Shown: positions 1 to 7,070, counted from the first letter of the stretch. The stretch: DNA of 12,613 bases from Micrococcales bacterium UBA7472 (GCA_002478545.1 DLOY01000042.1:1-12613); one strand, 5' to 3'. Notes: generated by a model from the letters alone, not told the origin. Numbers and translations are program-made.

Positions 1-22
1 ACGAGAGCTATTTATGAGATAG

Positions 23-52
23 AAAAAACCCCAGCCTACGGCTGGGGTTTTT
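23..52 (-). terminator. Intrinsic terminator of the riboflavin gene run
   Basis: A perfect hairpin with CCCCAGCC (29-36) pairing with GGCTGGGG (40-47) around a 3-base loop. It is flanked by an A run (23-28) and a T run (48-52), which extend the stem to 13 pairs. On the minus strand it ends in a run of T directly after the stop of the membrane protein gene, so it ends the rib transcript. The A and T runs on both sides mean it could also stop transcription arriving from the left on the plus strand. Confidence 0.93.
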
Positions 53-63
53 CACTTTCTTGG

Positions 64-441
64 TTACCAGAAAACTGCCAACACAACGTTTAGTACGGCT
101 AGCAAACCGATTGTTCCGAAGACTGGAGCCTTGACTGATTCCTTCTTCTTGTTGGCAAGAACCAGAATGATCAACAGGGTCAAAACCAAGGATTTGACAC
201 CGATCTTCATGTGGTTGAGCCCCTCGGCCCACTCCATCATCGCCATCCACTCACGCACTCCGACGAGCAGGATGCCGGTTGCAAGCAAGGTCCATGCACC
301 ATGAACCATGGCTGGAATGATCTTGGCTGCCCCCTGGGCCATTGCCTTCATTTGTGTCATAAAGCCACCGAAAACGGCAGCAAAACCGATGAAGTGTAGG
401 ACGATTAGCGAATTTCGCAGAATCTCAGCAGTTAGTTCCAT
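64..441 (-). CDS. Small four-helix membrane protein, unknown function
   Basis: I do not recognise this 125-residue protein as a named family. Hydrophobic segments at about 9-28, 43-63, 80-96 and 107-125 suggest four membrane helices, with a basic KKK stretch (98-100) in the loop before the last. Histidines lie at 16 (VLHFIG), 47 (MVHGAW) and 77 (LNHMKIG), in or next to helices; such spacing occurs in small heme- or metal-binding membrane proteins, but that is only a hint. The ATG start has a clear Shine-Dalgarno AAAGGAG (453-447). The gene begins 33 bases after the ribH stop and ends just before the terminator at 23-52, so it is very likely the last gene of the FMN-riboswitch-controlled rib transcript. 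A role in flavin handling is possible from position alone. It is shorter than the usual riboflavin carriers RibU and RibM. Confidence 0.85.
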   Translation of the reverse strand: MELTAEILRNSLIVLHFIGFAAVFGGFMTQMKAMAQGAAKIIPAMVHGAWTLLATGILLVGVREWMAMMEWAEGLNHMKIGVKSLVLTLLIILVLANKKKESVKAPVFGTIGLLAVLNVVLAVFW

Positions 442-446
442 CTTCT

Positions 447-468
447 CTCCTTTGGACTAATAGTCCAA
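447..468 (-). promoter_or_regulatory. Hairpin abutting the Shine-Dalgarno of the membrane protein gene
   Basis: On the minus strand TTGGACT (468-462), a 3-base loop and AGTCCAA (458-452) form a perfect 7-pair stem. The 3' arm runs directly into the ribosome binding site AAAGGAG (453-447). No T run follows, so it is not a terminator. It may shape ribosome access or RNA processing between ribH and the last gene. The stem is seen in the sequence; the function is inferred. Confidence 0.4.
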
Positions 469-474
469 GGCTAA

Positions 475-936
475 CTAACTAATTAGAGAAAGCATGTGCA
501 GGGCGGCTTGAACCGACTCAGCACCCTTGTCTTCTTTGGATCCTTCCAGGCCAGCTCTCGCAATGGCCTGGGCTTCATCGTCGACAGTCAAAAGGCCAAA
601 GCCAATTGGCTTGCCGTATTCCAGCTGGACCTGGGTGAGACCGGAAGTTGCCGAGTCGCAAACGTAGTCAAAGTGAGGGGTTTCACCTTGAATAACTACA
701 CCGAGGGCAATGACTGCATCCGCACCCTGATCAAACGCCCACTTAGCGGCTAGCGGTAATTCGAATGCTCCCGGGACCTTGTGAACCTCAACGCCCTTGG
801 CCCCAGCTTTTTCGAGCTCACGCATCGCCCCAAGCACGAGACCATCCATGACACGGGTGTGCCAAGAGGTAGAAATTACATAAATCTTTTTTCCAGCAGC
901 AGAAACTTCTAGCTGCGGTGCTCCAGAACCACTCAC
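475..936 (-). CDS. ribH: 6,7-dimethyl-8-ribityllumazine synthase
   Basis: RibH condenses 5-amino-6-ribitylamino-uracil with 3,4-dihydroxy-2-butanone 4-phosphate to give lumazine, the substrate of riboflavin synthase. The 153 residues match the family's usual length. Visible signatures are the substrate-stacking W25 region (STSWHTR), VPGAFELP (54-61), the catalytic histidine H88 in ETPHFDYVC, and the phosphate-binding arginine R127 in ARAG. The motif usually written VIRG is VIQG here (81-84), which I believe occurs in other bacterial RibH proteins and is not evidence of inactivity. The start is GTG, and its G is shared with the TAG stop of ribBA (TAGTG). No good ribosome binding site precedes it, so translation is probably coupled to ribBA. 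It is the fourth enzyme gene of the rib run. Confidence 0.97.
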   Translation of the reverse strand: MSGSGAPQLEVSAAGKKIYVISTSWHTRVMDGLVLGAMRELEKAGAKGVEVHKVPGAFELPLAAKWAFDQGADAVIALGVVIQGETPHFDYVCDSATSGLTQVQLEYGKPIGFGLLTVDDEAQAIARAGLEGSKEDKGAESVQAALHMLSLIS

Positions 937-2168
937 TACTTCAGATTAGCGGGAATCATGTGGCCCATGCGCTCACGCTTGGCCTCAAGGTAGCCGCGGT
1001 TCTGTTCTGCAAGACCCACAATCAGCGGCACCGTCTCGGTGACTTTGATTCCAGCCTCGTCCAGGAACGCACGCTTTGCTGGGTTGTTGGTCAGTAGACG
1101 AACGCTCTTGATACCCAAATCCTTCAAGATCGCTACAGCTGCTCCATACTCACGCGCCTCGGAAGGAAGACCGAGGGCGAGGTTGGCATCCACGGTGTCC
1201 ATGCCCTTCTCCTGAAGCGAGTAGGCCTTTAGCTTGTTCAAAAGCCCAATACCGCGACCCTCTTGGCCACGCAGGTAGATGACAACGCCACCCTCTTCGT
1301 TTGCTTGGACGGCTTCAAGAGCTGAGTCCAGCTGCGGACCACATTCACACTTGAGTGAGCCAAATGCCTCACCTGTGATGCACTCGGAGTGCATGCGAAT
1401 CAAAACATTCTCGCCAGTTGGCTTGCCTGCGATCAGCGCGACATGGTCGGCGGTGGTCTTTACGTCGTAGTAACCGCGGACGGTGAAGTCGCCGTGGACG
1501 GTAGGAAGCAGGGTCTCAGCCTCAAGGCGGATGCGGTTCGCAGCCTGAGGCTCGGTGCCGCTGCGCTTGGACAAATGGTCCTTGAGGTGAGAAATGGTAG
1601 TCATAGGGAGGTTAAACCTCTGTGCGGTCTCAAATAATTCCGCCATCCGCATCATTGTTCCGTCATCGTTCACCATTTCAGCCATTAGGGCCACTGGCTG
1701 CAGACCGGCGAGCTGCATCAAATCCACCGCCGCTTCCGTGTGGCCGGGGCGAACCAGCACGCCACCATCCTTCGCGCGAAGCGGCAATACGTGACCTGGC
1801 CTGATTAGCGAAACTGGGGTCGAATTGGGATCTGCAAGCACTCTGCCGGTGAGGGCTCGGTCTGCAGCTGAAATACCGGTTGAAAACCGATTCGCAGCAT
1901 CAACGCTCACGGTGTAAGCGGTGTGGTGAGGGTCCTGGGAGTTAGGCCACATCAGGGGTAGATCGAGTTGGTTGGCTCGCTCCTCGGTCATAGGCGCACA
2001 GATATAGCCGGAGGTGTGGCGAATCATCCAAGCCAGCCACTCCTCTGTTGCAAACTCGGCGGCGATGATTGCATCACCCTCGTTCTCCCGATCTTCAGCA
2101 TCCGAGACCAAGACTGGTTTGCCCGCTCTCAGTGCCTCCAGCACATCCTCAATTGGGCTTAGTTTCAT
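936..2168 (-). CDS. ribBA: Bifunctional DHBP synthase / GTP cyclohydrolase II
   Basis: RibBA supplies both starting branches of riboflavin synthesis. Residues 1 to about 200 form 3,4-dihydroxy-2-butanone 4-phosphate from ribulose 5-phosphate. Residues from about 210 to 410 open GTP to the diaminopyrimidinone. The first domain shows the acidic metal loop SDAEDRENEGDA (22-33), RHTSGYICAP (50-59), the STGISAADR stretch (96-104), RPGHVLPLRA (123-132) and H143. The second shows the zinc cysteines C263, C274 and C276 in SECITGEAFGSLKCECG and the GTP-binding stretch RGQEGRGIGL (300-309). At 410 residues it is full length and both active sites look intact. Its ATG overlaps the ribE stop as ATGA, with only a weak ribosome binding site, so it is probably translated by coupling. 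Confidence 0.97.
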   Translation of the reverse strand: MKLSPIEDVLEALRAGKPVLVSDAEDRENEGDAIIAAEFATEEWLAWMIRHTSGYICAPMTEERANQLDLPLMWPNSQDPHHTAYTVSVDAANRFSTGISAADRALTGRVLADPNSTPVSLIRPGHVLPLRAKDGGVLVRPGHTEAAVDLMQLAGLQPVALMAEMVNDDGTMMRMAELFETAQRFNLPMTTISHLKDHLSKRSGTEPQAANRIRLEAETLLPTVHGDFTVRGYYDVKTTADHVALIAGKPTGENVLIRMHSECITGEAFGSLKCECGPQLDSALEAVQANEEGGVVIYLRGQEGRGIGLLNKLKAYSLQEKGMDTVDANLALGLPSEAREYGAAVAILKDLGIKSVRLLTNNPAKRAFLDEAGIKVTETVPLIVGLAEQNRGYLEAKRERMGHMIPANLK

Positions 2169-2755
2169 TTGAATTCCAACAATCTCTCAATGTGCTTGGC
2201 CAAAATATCGGCCTCAACGTTTACCTTGTCACCTGGCTTTTTGTAACCCAGGGTTGTGATCTGCAGGGTCTCCGGAATTAGAGACAGGCTGATTACATCG
2301 TCCTCAATTCCGTTCACGGTCAGCGAGATGCCATCGAAAGTGATTGAGCCCTTCATCACGACATACTTCAGAAGCTCCCGCGGGACTCGGATTTTGACCC
2401 AGTCCCAGTTCTCGCTTTTTTCGCGAGATACGAATTCCCCAACGCCATCAACGTGACCCTGCACGACGTGACCGCCGTATCGGGTGGCCGCACTCATTGC
2501 ACGCTCCAGGTTGATTGGATCGCCAACCTTTACCTCAGAGAGTGAGGTGCGCTTTAGGGTCTCGAGCATCACGTCTGCGGTGAAGGAGTGATCATCAATT
2601 TCAATCGCGGTTAGGCAGGTGCCGGAGCAAGCAATGGAGTCGCCGCGACCAAGGTCACTCAGCACCTTATTTGCTCCAATCGTCAGTCGGATTGCGTCTG
2701 GCTGCTCCTCGATGGCGAGCACCTTGCCAAGTTCTTCAATGATTCCTGTGAACAT
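2165..2755 (-). CDS. ribE: Riboflavin synthase, alpha subunit
   Basis: This enzyme dismutates two molecules of 6,7-dimethyl-8-ribityllumazine into riboflavin and a pyrimidine that is recycled to RibH. The 196 residues hold the two tandem lumazine-binding barrels of the family. The first starts at MFTGIIEELG, with CSGTCLTA at 43-50. The second starts near GGHVVQGHVDG (94-104), with GSITFDGISLTVNG at 136-149 and VNVEADILAKHIERLL near the end. The ATG directly follows the ribD TAA stop, and AAGGAG seven bases upstream, inside the ribD end, serves as ribosome binding site. This gene is also called ribC in Bacillus nomenclature. Confidence 0.97.
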   Translation of the reverse strand: MFTGIIEELGKVLAIEEQPDAIRLTIGANKVLSDLGRGDSIACSGTCLTAIEIDDHSFTADVMLETLKRTSLSEVKVGDPINLERAMSAATRYGGHVVQGHVDGVGEFVSREKSENWDWVKIRVPRELLKYVVMKGSITFDGISLTVNGIEDDVISLSLIPETLQITTLGYKKPGDKVNVEADILAKHIERLLEFK

Positions 2756-3784
2756 TTAGCTTCTCCTTGCGATTAGAAGTAGATCGTCACCGAGTGAGTG
2801 ACGTTCGAAAACTTCGAGTCGGTGGGCATCTTTGATGTTGGCTACCCCGATGTCTTTGAGTGCAACCCTGTCGCCGCCGAGCAGCACCGGGGCCAGATAA
2901 ATCAGGTACTCATCAACCAGGTTGAGCTGTTCAAATCGGCTCGCAACCTCAGGCCCACCTTCAATAAACACGTGCTTAATGCCCCGGGCCCACAGGTCTG
3001 CCAGTGCTCCATGCAGATTTCTGGTTCTTAGATGCAGTGTCTCAGCGCGGTCATTGAACACACGGGCTGAGAGCTCGATGTCTCGCTCGCCGAGAATCAC
3101 TCTAAGGGGCTGGTGGTCGTAGTAGCTGCCATCAGGTTTTCTGGCGGTGAGCTCTGGGTTATCTGCCAATACTGTGCCGGTTCCTGCCAGGATGGCATCC
3201 GCGTTGGACCTTCTCAGGTGGACGTCTGCGCGAGCCTCGGGTCCGGTGATCCACTGGCTACTGCCGTCGTTGGCTGCAGCCCTGCCATCTAGTGAAGTGG
3301 CCCACTTCAAGGTGACAAACGGACGCTTTTTGCGGTTGGCAGTTAGCCAAACTCTGCCCTGTTGTTCACTTTCTTTGGCCATGAAGCCACCCAACACCTC
3401 CAAACCGGCAGCGCGGAGGGTCTGAGCCCCATTACTGGATGCCTCACCGGGATCGCTGGCTGCATAAACCACGCTCGAAATCCCTGCTTCAATCAGGGCC
3501 TGAGCGCAGGGTCCGGTTCTACCGGTGTGATTGCAAGGTTCTAGAGTCACCACAGCGGTGAGCTTTGCAGTGAAAGGGTAGGGGAGCTTTGCCCTGAGGT
3601 TTTTGATTGCCATGACCTCGGCGTGATCGGTTCCAGCACCCTGGTGCCAGCCCTCTGCGACAATCTCCCCATTGGCGGCCATGATCACCGCACCAACCTG
3701 TGGGTTAACCCCGTGCGCCGGTCCGCGTAGCGCAAGCTCCAGGGCTCTAGTCATGCCCTGCTCTAGTGCTTGCTCTGAAAGCAA
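2756..3784 (-). CDS. ribD: Riboflavin deaminase / reductase
   Basis: RibD carries out two steps after GTP ring opening: deamination of the pyrimidine, then NADPH-dependent reduction of the ribosyl side chain. The deaminase domain (about 5-145) shows the zinc site H54 and E56 in DHAEV and C84 and C93 in EPCNHTGRTGPC. The reductase domain (about 153-342) shows TLKWATSLDGR, the SQWITG stretch, ILAGTGTVLADNP and IEGGPEV. At 342 residues it is full length. I chose the TTG start because AAGGGGA lies four bases upstream and because it leaves a normal lead-in before MTRALELA; the ATG at 3754 would begin exactly at that helix with a poorer site. It is the first gene after the FMN riboswitch, and its ribosome binding site can be masked by leader pairing. 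Confidence 0.95.
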   Translation of the reverse strand: MLSEQALEQGMTRALELALRGPAHGVNPQVGAVIMAANGEIVAEGWHQGAGTDHAEVMAIKNLRAKLPYPFTAKLTAVVTLEPCNHTGRTGPCAQALIEAGISSVVYAASDPGEASSNGAQTLRAAGLEVLGGFMAKESEQQGRVWLTANRKKRPFVTLKWATSLDGRAAANDGSSQWITGPEARADVHLRRSNADAILAGTGTVLADNPELTARKPDGSYYDHQPLRVILGERDIELSARVFNDRAETLHLRTRNLHGALADLWARGIKHVFIEGGPEVASRFEQLNLVDEYLIYLAPVLLGGDRVALKDIGVANIKDAHRLEVFERHSLGDDLLLIARRS

Positions 3785-3787
3785 AAA

Positions 3788-3823
3788 GTCCCCTTACGGT
3801 TAGCCACACAGCACCGCGGGGAC
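3788..3823 (-). promoter_or_regulatory. Predicted Shine-Dalgarno-sequestering helix before ribD
   Basis: On the minus strand GTCCCC (3823-3818) is perfectly complementary to GGGGAC (3793-3788), the core of the ribD ribosome binding site. The helix continues inward, after a small internal loop, with CGGT (3816-3813) pairing ACCG (3800-3797). The masking strand can instead fold on itself as CGCG-TCCC-CGCG (3826-3815), which would free the site. Two exclusive folds between an FMN riboswitch and its first start codon are what a translational expression platform needs. The pairing is seen; the switching is inferred. Confidence 0.6.
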
Positions 3824-3833
3824 GCGAAAATAC

Positions 3834-3850
3834 AGGGCGCAAGGCACCCT
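3834..3850 (-). terminator. Weak hairpin in ribD leader, possible attenuator
   Basis: On the minus strand AGGGTGC (3850-3844), loop CTT and GCGCCCT (3840-3834) give a 7-pair stem with one G-T pair, followed by GTATTTTCG. The T run is short and broken, so termination would be weak. It lies directly after the riboswitch closing stem and could add transcriptional control, or could just separate the aptamer from the ribD ribosome binding region. Confidence 0.3.
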
Positions 3851-3851
3851 G

Positions 3852-3995
3852 AGCTCTTCTCCCATCCGGACTTTAACCGTCGGTTTCGGAATTTCACCGA
3901 ATCAACCGCCTGAGGCTGCCCTGCTGGCTGCAAGGTCATCAGTCGGGTCGCGGACTATAACCGCCGGCTCAGATTTTCACTGACCCCGAAGAACT
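3852..3995 (-). promoter_or_regulatory. FMN riboswitch (RFN element)
   Basis: The minus strand carries the conserved RFN blocks in order: CTTCGGGG (3991-3984), a P2 arm with TCAGTGAAAATCTGA, GCCGGCGGTTATAGTCCGCGA, then GATTCGGTGAAATTCCGA, AACCGACGGTTAAAGTCC and GGATGGGAGAAG. The closing stem P1 is an 8-pair match between AGTTCTTC (3995-3988) and GAAGAGCT (3859-3852), which fixes the limits. The aptamer binds flavin mononucleotide and lowers rib expression when FMN is plentiful. It lies 67 bases before the ribD start, so it should govern ribD, ribE, ribBA, ribH and the membrane protein gene after them. Confidence 0.97.
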
Positions 3996-4001
3996 GTGTT
4001 A

Positions 4002-4031
4002 CTTAGAACAATACTCCTTGGCCTGGGTAAA
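4002..4031 (-). promoter_or_regulatory. Candidate promoter for the rib operon
   Basis: In the 47-base gap between the trpS stop and the riboswitch, the minus strand has TTTACC (4031-4026) and TCTAAG (4007-4002) 18 bases apart. A start about seven bases downstream would fall at the 5' edge of the riboswitch P1 stem, as expected. Both boxes match the consensus poorly, so this is only the best candidate in a gap too small for much else. Confidence 0.3.
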
Positions 4032-4042
4032 TTCCCATTCGG

Positions 4043-5041
4043 CTAAGGGCGGACAAACCCCAGCCGGTCATAGACGGTTGAAAGGGTTTGCTCTGCGATG
4101 GCATTTGCCTTTTCAGCACCAACTGCAAGTAGCGCATCGAGCTGGGCCTTATCGCTCAATAGTTCAACCGCGCGCTCCCGAATTGGAGTCAGGTGTTCGA
4201 CTACGACATCTGCCAATTCAGTCTTCAGTGCTCCGTAGCCCTGGCCCGCGAAGCGGTTCTCCAAAGAATCGATGCTCTGCTGAGTGATTGCGCTAAAGAT
4301 ACCGAGCAGATTTGAAACCCCGGGCTTCTGCTCGCGATCAAAGCGAATCTCACCATCGGTATCGGTCACAGCACTCTTGATCTTCTTGGCAACCTGGGTT
4401 GGTTCATCCATCAAATTGATTAGGCCCTTTGGATCCTGGGCCGACTTGGACATCTTCGCGGTAGGGAGCTGAAGGTCGTAGATTTTTGCAGTTTCCTTCA
4501 AAATGTGAGCCTCGGGAACCACAAAGGTCTCGCCAAATCGAGAGTTGAAACGCATGGCCAGGTCACGAGTGAGCTCTAGGTGCTGGCGCTGATCCTCGCC
4601 TACCGGAACCGCCTTGGGTTGATAGAGCAAAATGTCAGCGGCCTGCAAAATCGGATAGGTGAAAAGACCAACCGATGAATTCTCAACCCCACCCTTTTGA
4701 GTCTTGTCCTTGAACTGGGTCATTCGGCTGGCCTCTCCAAAGCCAGTGATGCAGTTCAATACCCAGGCCAGCTGAGCGTGGGCAGGAACATGAGACTGAA
4801 CAAAAAGCGCCGATTTCTCGGGGTCAATACCGGCGGCAATGTATTGGGCAGCGGTGCGACGCGTGTTTTCACGCAGCTCTTTTGGGTCTTGCGGAACCGT
4901 GATGGCGTGCAGGTCAACGATTACGTAGTAGGCGTTGTAGTCCTGCTGCATCTTTACCCAGTTGGTCAGCGCACCAAGGTAGTTGCCAAGGTGGAGGCTT
5001 GCAGCCGATGGCTGCATGCCGGAGAGCAGGTTGGGCTTCAT
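4043..5041 (-). CDS. trpS: Tryptophanyl-tRNA synthetase
   Basis: This class I aminoacyl-tRNA synthetase charges tRNA-Trp in the cytoplasm. Counting from the ATG at 5041 (332 residues), the protein opens with MKPNLLSGMQPSAASLHLGN, holding the HIGH-type motif HLGN at 17-20, and has a perfect KMSKS at 196-200. The length and first residues match compact bacterial TrpS. An in-frame TTG at 5065 would add eight residues inside the xth coding end; I prefer the ATG because TAGGAA, which includes the xth stop, sits just before it as a ribosome binding site. The gene starts seven bases after the xth stop, so the two are probably translated together. No terminator separates its TAG stop from the rib leader. 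Confidence 0.96.
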   Translation of the reverse strand: MKPNLLSGMQPSAASLHLGNYLGALTNWVKMQQDYNAYYVIVDLHAITVPQDPKELRENTRRTAAQYIAAGIDPEKSALFVQSHVPAHAQLAWVLNCITGFGEASRMTQFKDKTQKGGVENSSVGLFTYPILQAADILLYQPKAVPVGEDQRQHLELTRDLAMRFNSRFGETFVVPEAHILKETAKIYDLQLPTAKMSKSAQDPKGLINLMDEPTQVAKKIKSAVTDTDGEIRFDREQKPGVSNLLGIFSAITQQSIDSLENRFAGQGYGALKTELADVVVEHLTPIRERAVELLSDKAQLDALLAVGAEKANAIAEQTLSTVYDRLGFVRP

Positions 5042-5048
5042 CAGATTC

Positions 5049-5849
5049 CTAGAGGTCGTAGTCAACTAAAACCGGGCTGTGGTCGGTCCATCTCGCGTCA
5101 TAGCTCGGGGCACGATCAACTCGATAATTCTGCCCTAGCGCAGCTAGCTGCGGGGTGGCGAGTTGATAATCGATGCGCCAACCAGCATCGGTGTCAAACG
5201 CCTGACCACGGTATGACCACCAGGTGTAGGGGCCAGGGGTACCGGGGTGGGCTGTGCGACCGAGGTCCACCCAACCCTGGGCGGCAAAATTGTCGAAGTA
5301 GGCCCGCTCCTGCGGCAAGAAGCCTGCGTTCTTGAGGTTGCCCTTCCAGTTTTTGATATCCAACTCGGTGTGACCGACGTTGAGATCGCCCACCACAGCG
5401 GTGAGCGGATTGGTTTCGATAAGTTCCGCCATGCGCTTTTCCATGGCATCGAGAAATTTATACTTCTCAACCTGCTTGGGGGTGTCAGCCTCTCCAGAGT
5501 GGACGTAGCAGCTGACCACGGTGAGGGTGCCGTTTAGGGTTTCAAAATCGGCTTCTAGCCAACGTCCTGCGGAGTCAAAATCCTCAGGCCCGAAATTGGT
5601 TCGGACATCGAGTGCCGGAACCTTGGACACGATTGCTACTCCCGCGCGACCCTTGGCGCTGGCTTCGTGGTCGTAGATGTGCCAATTGATTCCTAGATCT
5701 TCGAAGACCGCCTTTTCAAGTTCACCGCGAGGCGCTCTGACCTCTTGCAAACACATCATGTCCACGTTTGATTGTTTGAACCAATCGGCCATGCCTTTTT
5801 TGGCGGCCGCGCGAATACCGTTGACGTTGATGGTTGCGATGGTGAGCAT
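5049..5849 (-). CDS. xth: Exodeoxyribonuclease III / AP endonuclease
   Basis: A DNA repair enzyme of the exonuclease III family that cuts the backbone 5' to abasic sites and trims 3' ends in base excision repair. The 266 residues carry the family's active-site blocks: INVNGIRA (7-14), the metal ligand E36 in LQEVRAP, Y115 in SCYVHSGE, D155 and N157 in VVGDLNVGHTELD, WRIDYQL (224-230) with D227, and the terminal DHSPV with D256 and H257. Length and residue set indicate an active enzyme. The ATG start lies 16 bases after the Rieske gene stop with only a weak AGG ahead of it. It is co-directional and closely packed with its neighbours. I cannot tell exonuclease III from a narrower AP endonuclease by sequence alone. 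Confidence 0.95.
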   Translation of the reverse strand: MLTIATINVNGIRAAAKKGMADWFKQSNVDMMCLQEVRAPRGELEKAVFEDLGINWHIYDHEASAKGRAGVAIVSKVPALDVRTNFGPEDFDSAGRWLEADFETLNGTLTVVSCYVHSGEADTPKQVEKYKFLDAMEKRMAELIETNPLTAVVGDLNVGHTELDIKNWKGNLKNAGFLPQERAYFDNFAAQGWVDLGRTAHPGTPGPYTWWSYRGQAFDTDAGWRIDYQLATPQLAALGQNYRVDRAPSYDARWTDHSPVLVDYDL

Positions 5850-5865
5850 CAGACAAGCCTAGGAG

Positions 5866-6312
5866 CTACAAGATGGCGTAGAGCTCATCACCGCGAAGCT
5901 CGATGGCAATTCGACCCAATGCGGTTCTCGCTGGCCCAGCCAACACCGCTCCGGTTTCCTGATCAAATCTTGCCCCGTGGCAACCACAGGCGATTTCGCC
6001 ATCGCTCACACCCTGAACAATGCAGCCGGAGTGCGTGCAGGTAGCGCTGAAGCCGCGGAAATCGCCGGCCTTAGGTTGAGTTACCAAGATCGTGAGCATC
6101 TCATCAATCTGATATTTATTGCCAGAGCCAACAAGGATTTCAGAGGCTGGTCCCAGGAGAATTTCGCCCACTGCCTCGGCTGGGGCCTGATCTACGGTTG
6201 CACTTGGGGGAGTGGTCTGAGCAACTTCTGGCTCGGCTGCGCACGCGGCCAGGCTAACGGCGGCCAAAGAGGCCACCGAAACACCTAAGACTTCTCTTCT
6301 AGAAGGTTTCAT
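5866..6312 (-). CDS. Rieske [2Fe-2S] protein, Tat-type lipoprotein
   Basis: A 148-residue exported electron-transfer protein. The N terminus has a twin-arginine signal (SRREVLG, residues 4-10), a hydrophobic segment and a lipobox LAAC ending at C24, so the folded protein should be exported by Tat and lipid-anchored outside the membrane. A Pro/Ala/Thr/Glu-rich linker (about 25-48) leads to the Rieske domain. Cluster ligands are C92 and H94 in CTHSGC and C109 and H112 in CGCHG; C97 and C111 would form the family disulfide. It is not the cytochrome bc1 Rieske subunit, which is longer with several helices in actinobacteria. The gene starts 23 bases after the sdhB stop with no ribosome binding site that I can see. 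Its redox partner is unknown. Confidence 0.92.
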   Translation of the reverse strand: MKPSRREVLGVSVASLAAVSLAACAAEPEVAQTTPPSATVDQAPAEAVGEILLGPASEILVGSGNKYQIDEMLTILVTQPKAGDFRGFSATCTHSGCIVQGVSDGEIACGCHGARFDQETGAVLAGPARTALGRIAIELRGDELYAIL

Positions 6313-6335
6313 GAGAAGTGAAACCGAGGATAGCC

Positions 6336-7070
6336 CTACGGTCTTCCGCGCAGAATCGCCTGCTTCACCTCGGCTATTGCCTTGGTCACCTCAATACCGC
6401 GAGGGCAGGCCTCGGTGCAGTTGAAGGTGGTGCGGCAGCGCCAAACACCCTCTTTGTCGTTGAGGATGTCCAGGCGAACCTGTGCAGCCTCATCGCGAGA
6501 GTCAAAGATGAAGCGGTGGGCATTCACGATTGCAGCTGGACCAAAGTACTGACCATCGGTCCAGAACACTGGGCATGAGGTGGTGCAGGCTGCACAGAGG
6601 ATGCACTTGGTCGTGTCATCGTAGCGAGCGCGATCCTCTGGGGACTGCAAGCGCTCTTTCTGAGGCTTGTCAGAAGCGATTAGGAACGGGTTTACATCCT
6701 TATAGGCCTGGTAGAACGGGTTCATGTCCACAATCAGGTCCTTCTCAACAGGGAGTCCCTTGATTGGCTCAATGTAGATCGGCTGGGAGATGTCTAGATC
6801 CTTAATCAGGGTCTTGCAAGCAAGGCGGTTGCGACCGTTGATGCGCATTGCGTCCGAACCACAAACACCGTGGGCGCAGGAGCGACGGAAGGTTAGTGAG
6901 CCGTCAATCTCCCACTTCACCTTGTGGAGGGCATCTAGCACTCGGTCGGTGCCATACATCTCAACGTCGTAGTCGACCCACTTTGGCTCCTGATCAACCT
7001 CAGGGTCAAAGCGACGGATGAAGAGAGTTACCTTGAAAGAGGTGACTTCCGCTACTGCTTGCTCTGCCAT
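6336..7070 (-). CDS. sdhB: Succinate dehydrogenase iron-sulfur subunit
   Basis: SdhB passes electrons from the FAD of SdhA to quinone through three clusters. In the 244 residues the [2Fe-2S] site is C65, C70, D73 and C85 (CAHGVCGSD then RLAC). The [4Fe-4S] site is C156, C159, C162 and C222. The [3Fe-4S] site is C166, C212 and C218. Aspartate at 73 replaces a cysteine found in some relatives; the same change is known in E. coli and mycobacterial SdhB and does not indicate loss of function. The ATG shares its A with the sdhA stop (TAATG), so translation is coupled and the two subunits can be made in step. It is the last gene of the sdhCDAB set. Confidence 0.98.
   Translation of the reverse strand: MAEQAVAEVTSFKVTLFIRRFDPEVDQEPKWVDYDVEMYGTDRVLDALHKVKWEIDGSLTFRRSCAHGVCGSDAMRINGRNRLACKTLIKDLDISQPIYIEPIKGLPVEKDLIVDMNPFYQAYKDVNPFLIASDKPQKERLQSPEDRARYDDTTKCILCAACTTSCPVFWTDGQYFGPAAIVNAHRFIFDSRDEAAQVRLDILNDKEGVWRCRTTFNCTEACPRGIEVTKAIAEVKQAILRGRP

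Noticed and set aside
1..22. Possible end of a plus-strand gene with a TAG at 20-22, convergent on the terminator.
   Set aside because: Seven codons cannot support a gene; two plus frames are equally compatible with the sequence.
684..695. VIQG instead of VIRG in RibH as a sign of a divergent enzyme.
   Set aside because: The catalytic H88 and R127 are intact, and I believe Q occurs at this position in other bacterial RibH proteins.
4024..4037. Dyad TGGG-TAAATT-CCCA after trpS as a terminator.
   Set aside because: The stem is four pairs with no T run; it cannot be called a terminator.
4697..5335. A 212-codon plus-strand open frame antisense to trpS and xth.
   Set aside because: It runs opposite two clear enzymes with complete motifs, and its translation has no family features; it is a shadow frame.
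6849..6857. Aspartate 73 in place of a cluster cysteine in SdhB.
   Set aside because: The same substitution is known in functional SdhB of E. coli and mycobacteria, so it is not a defect.
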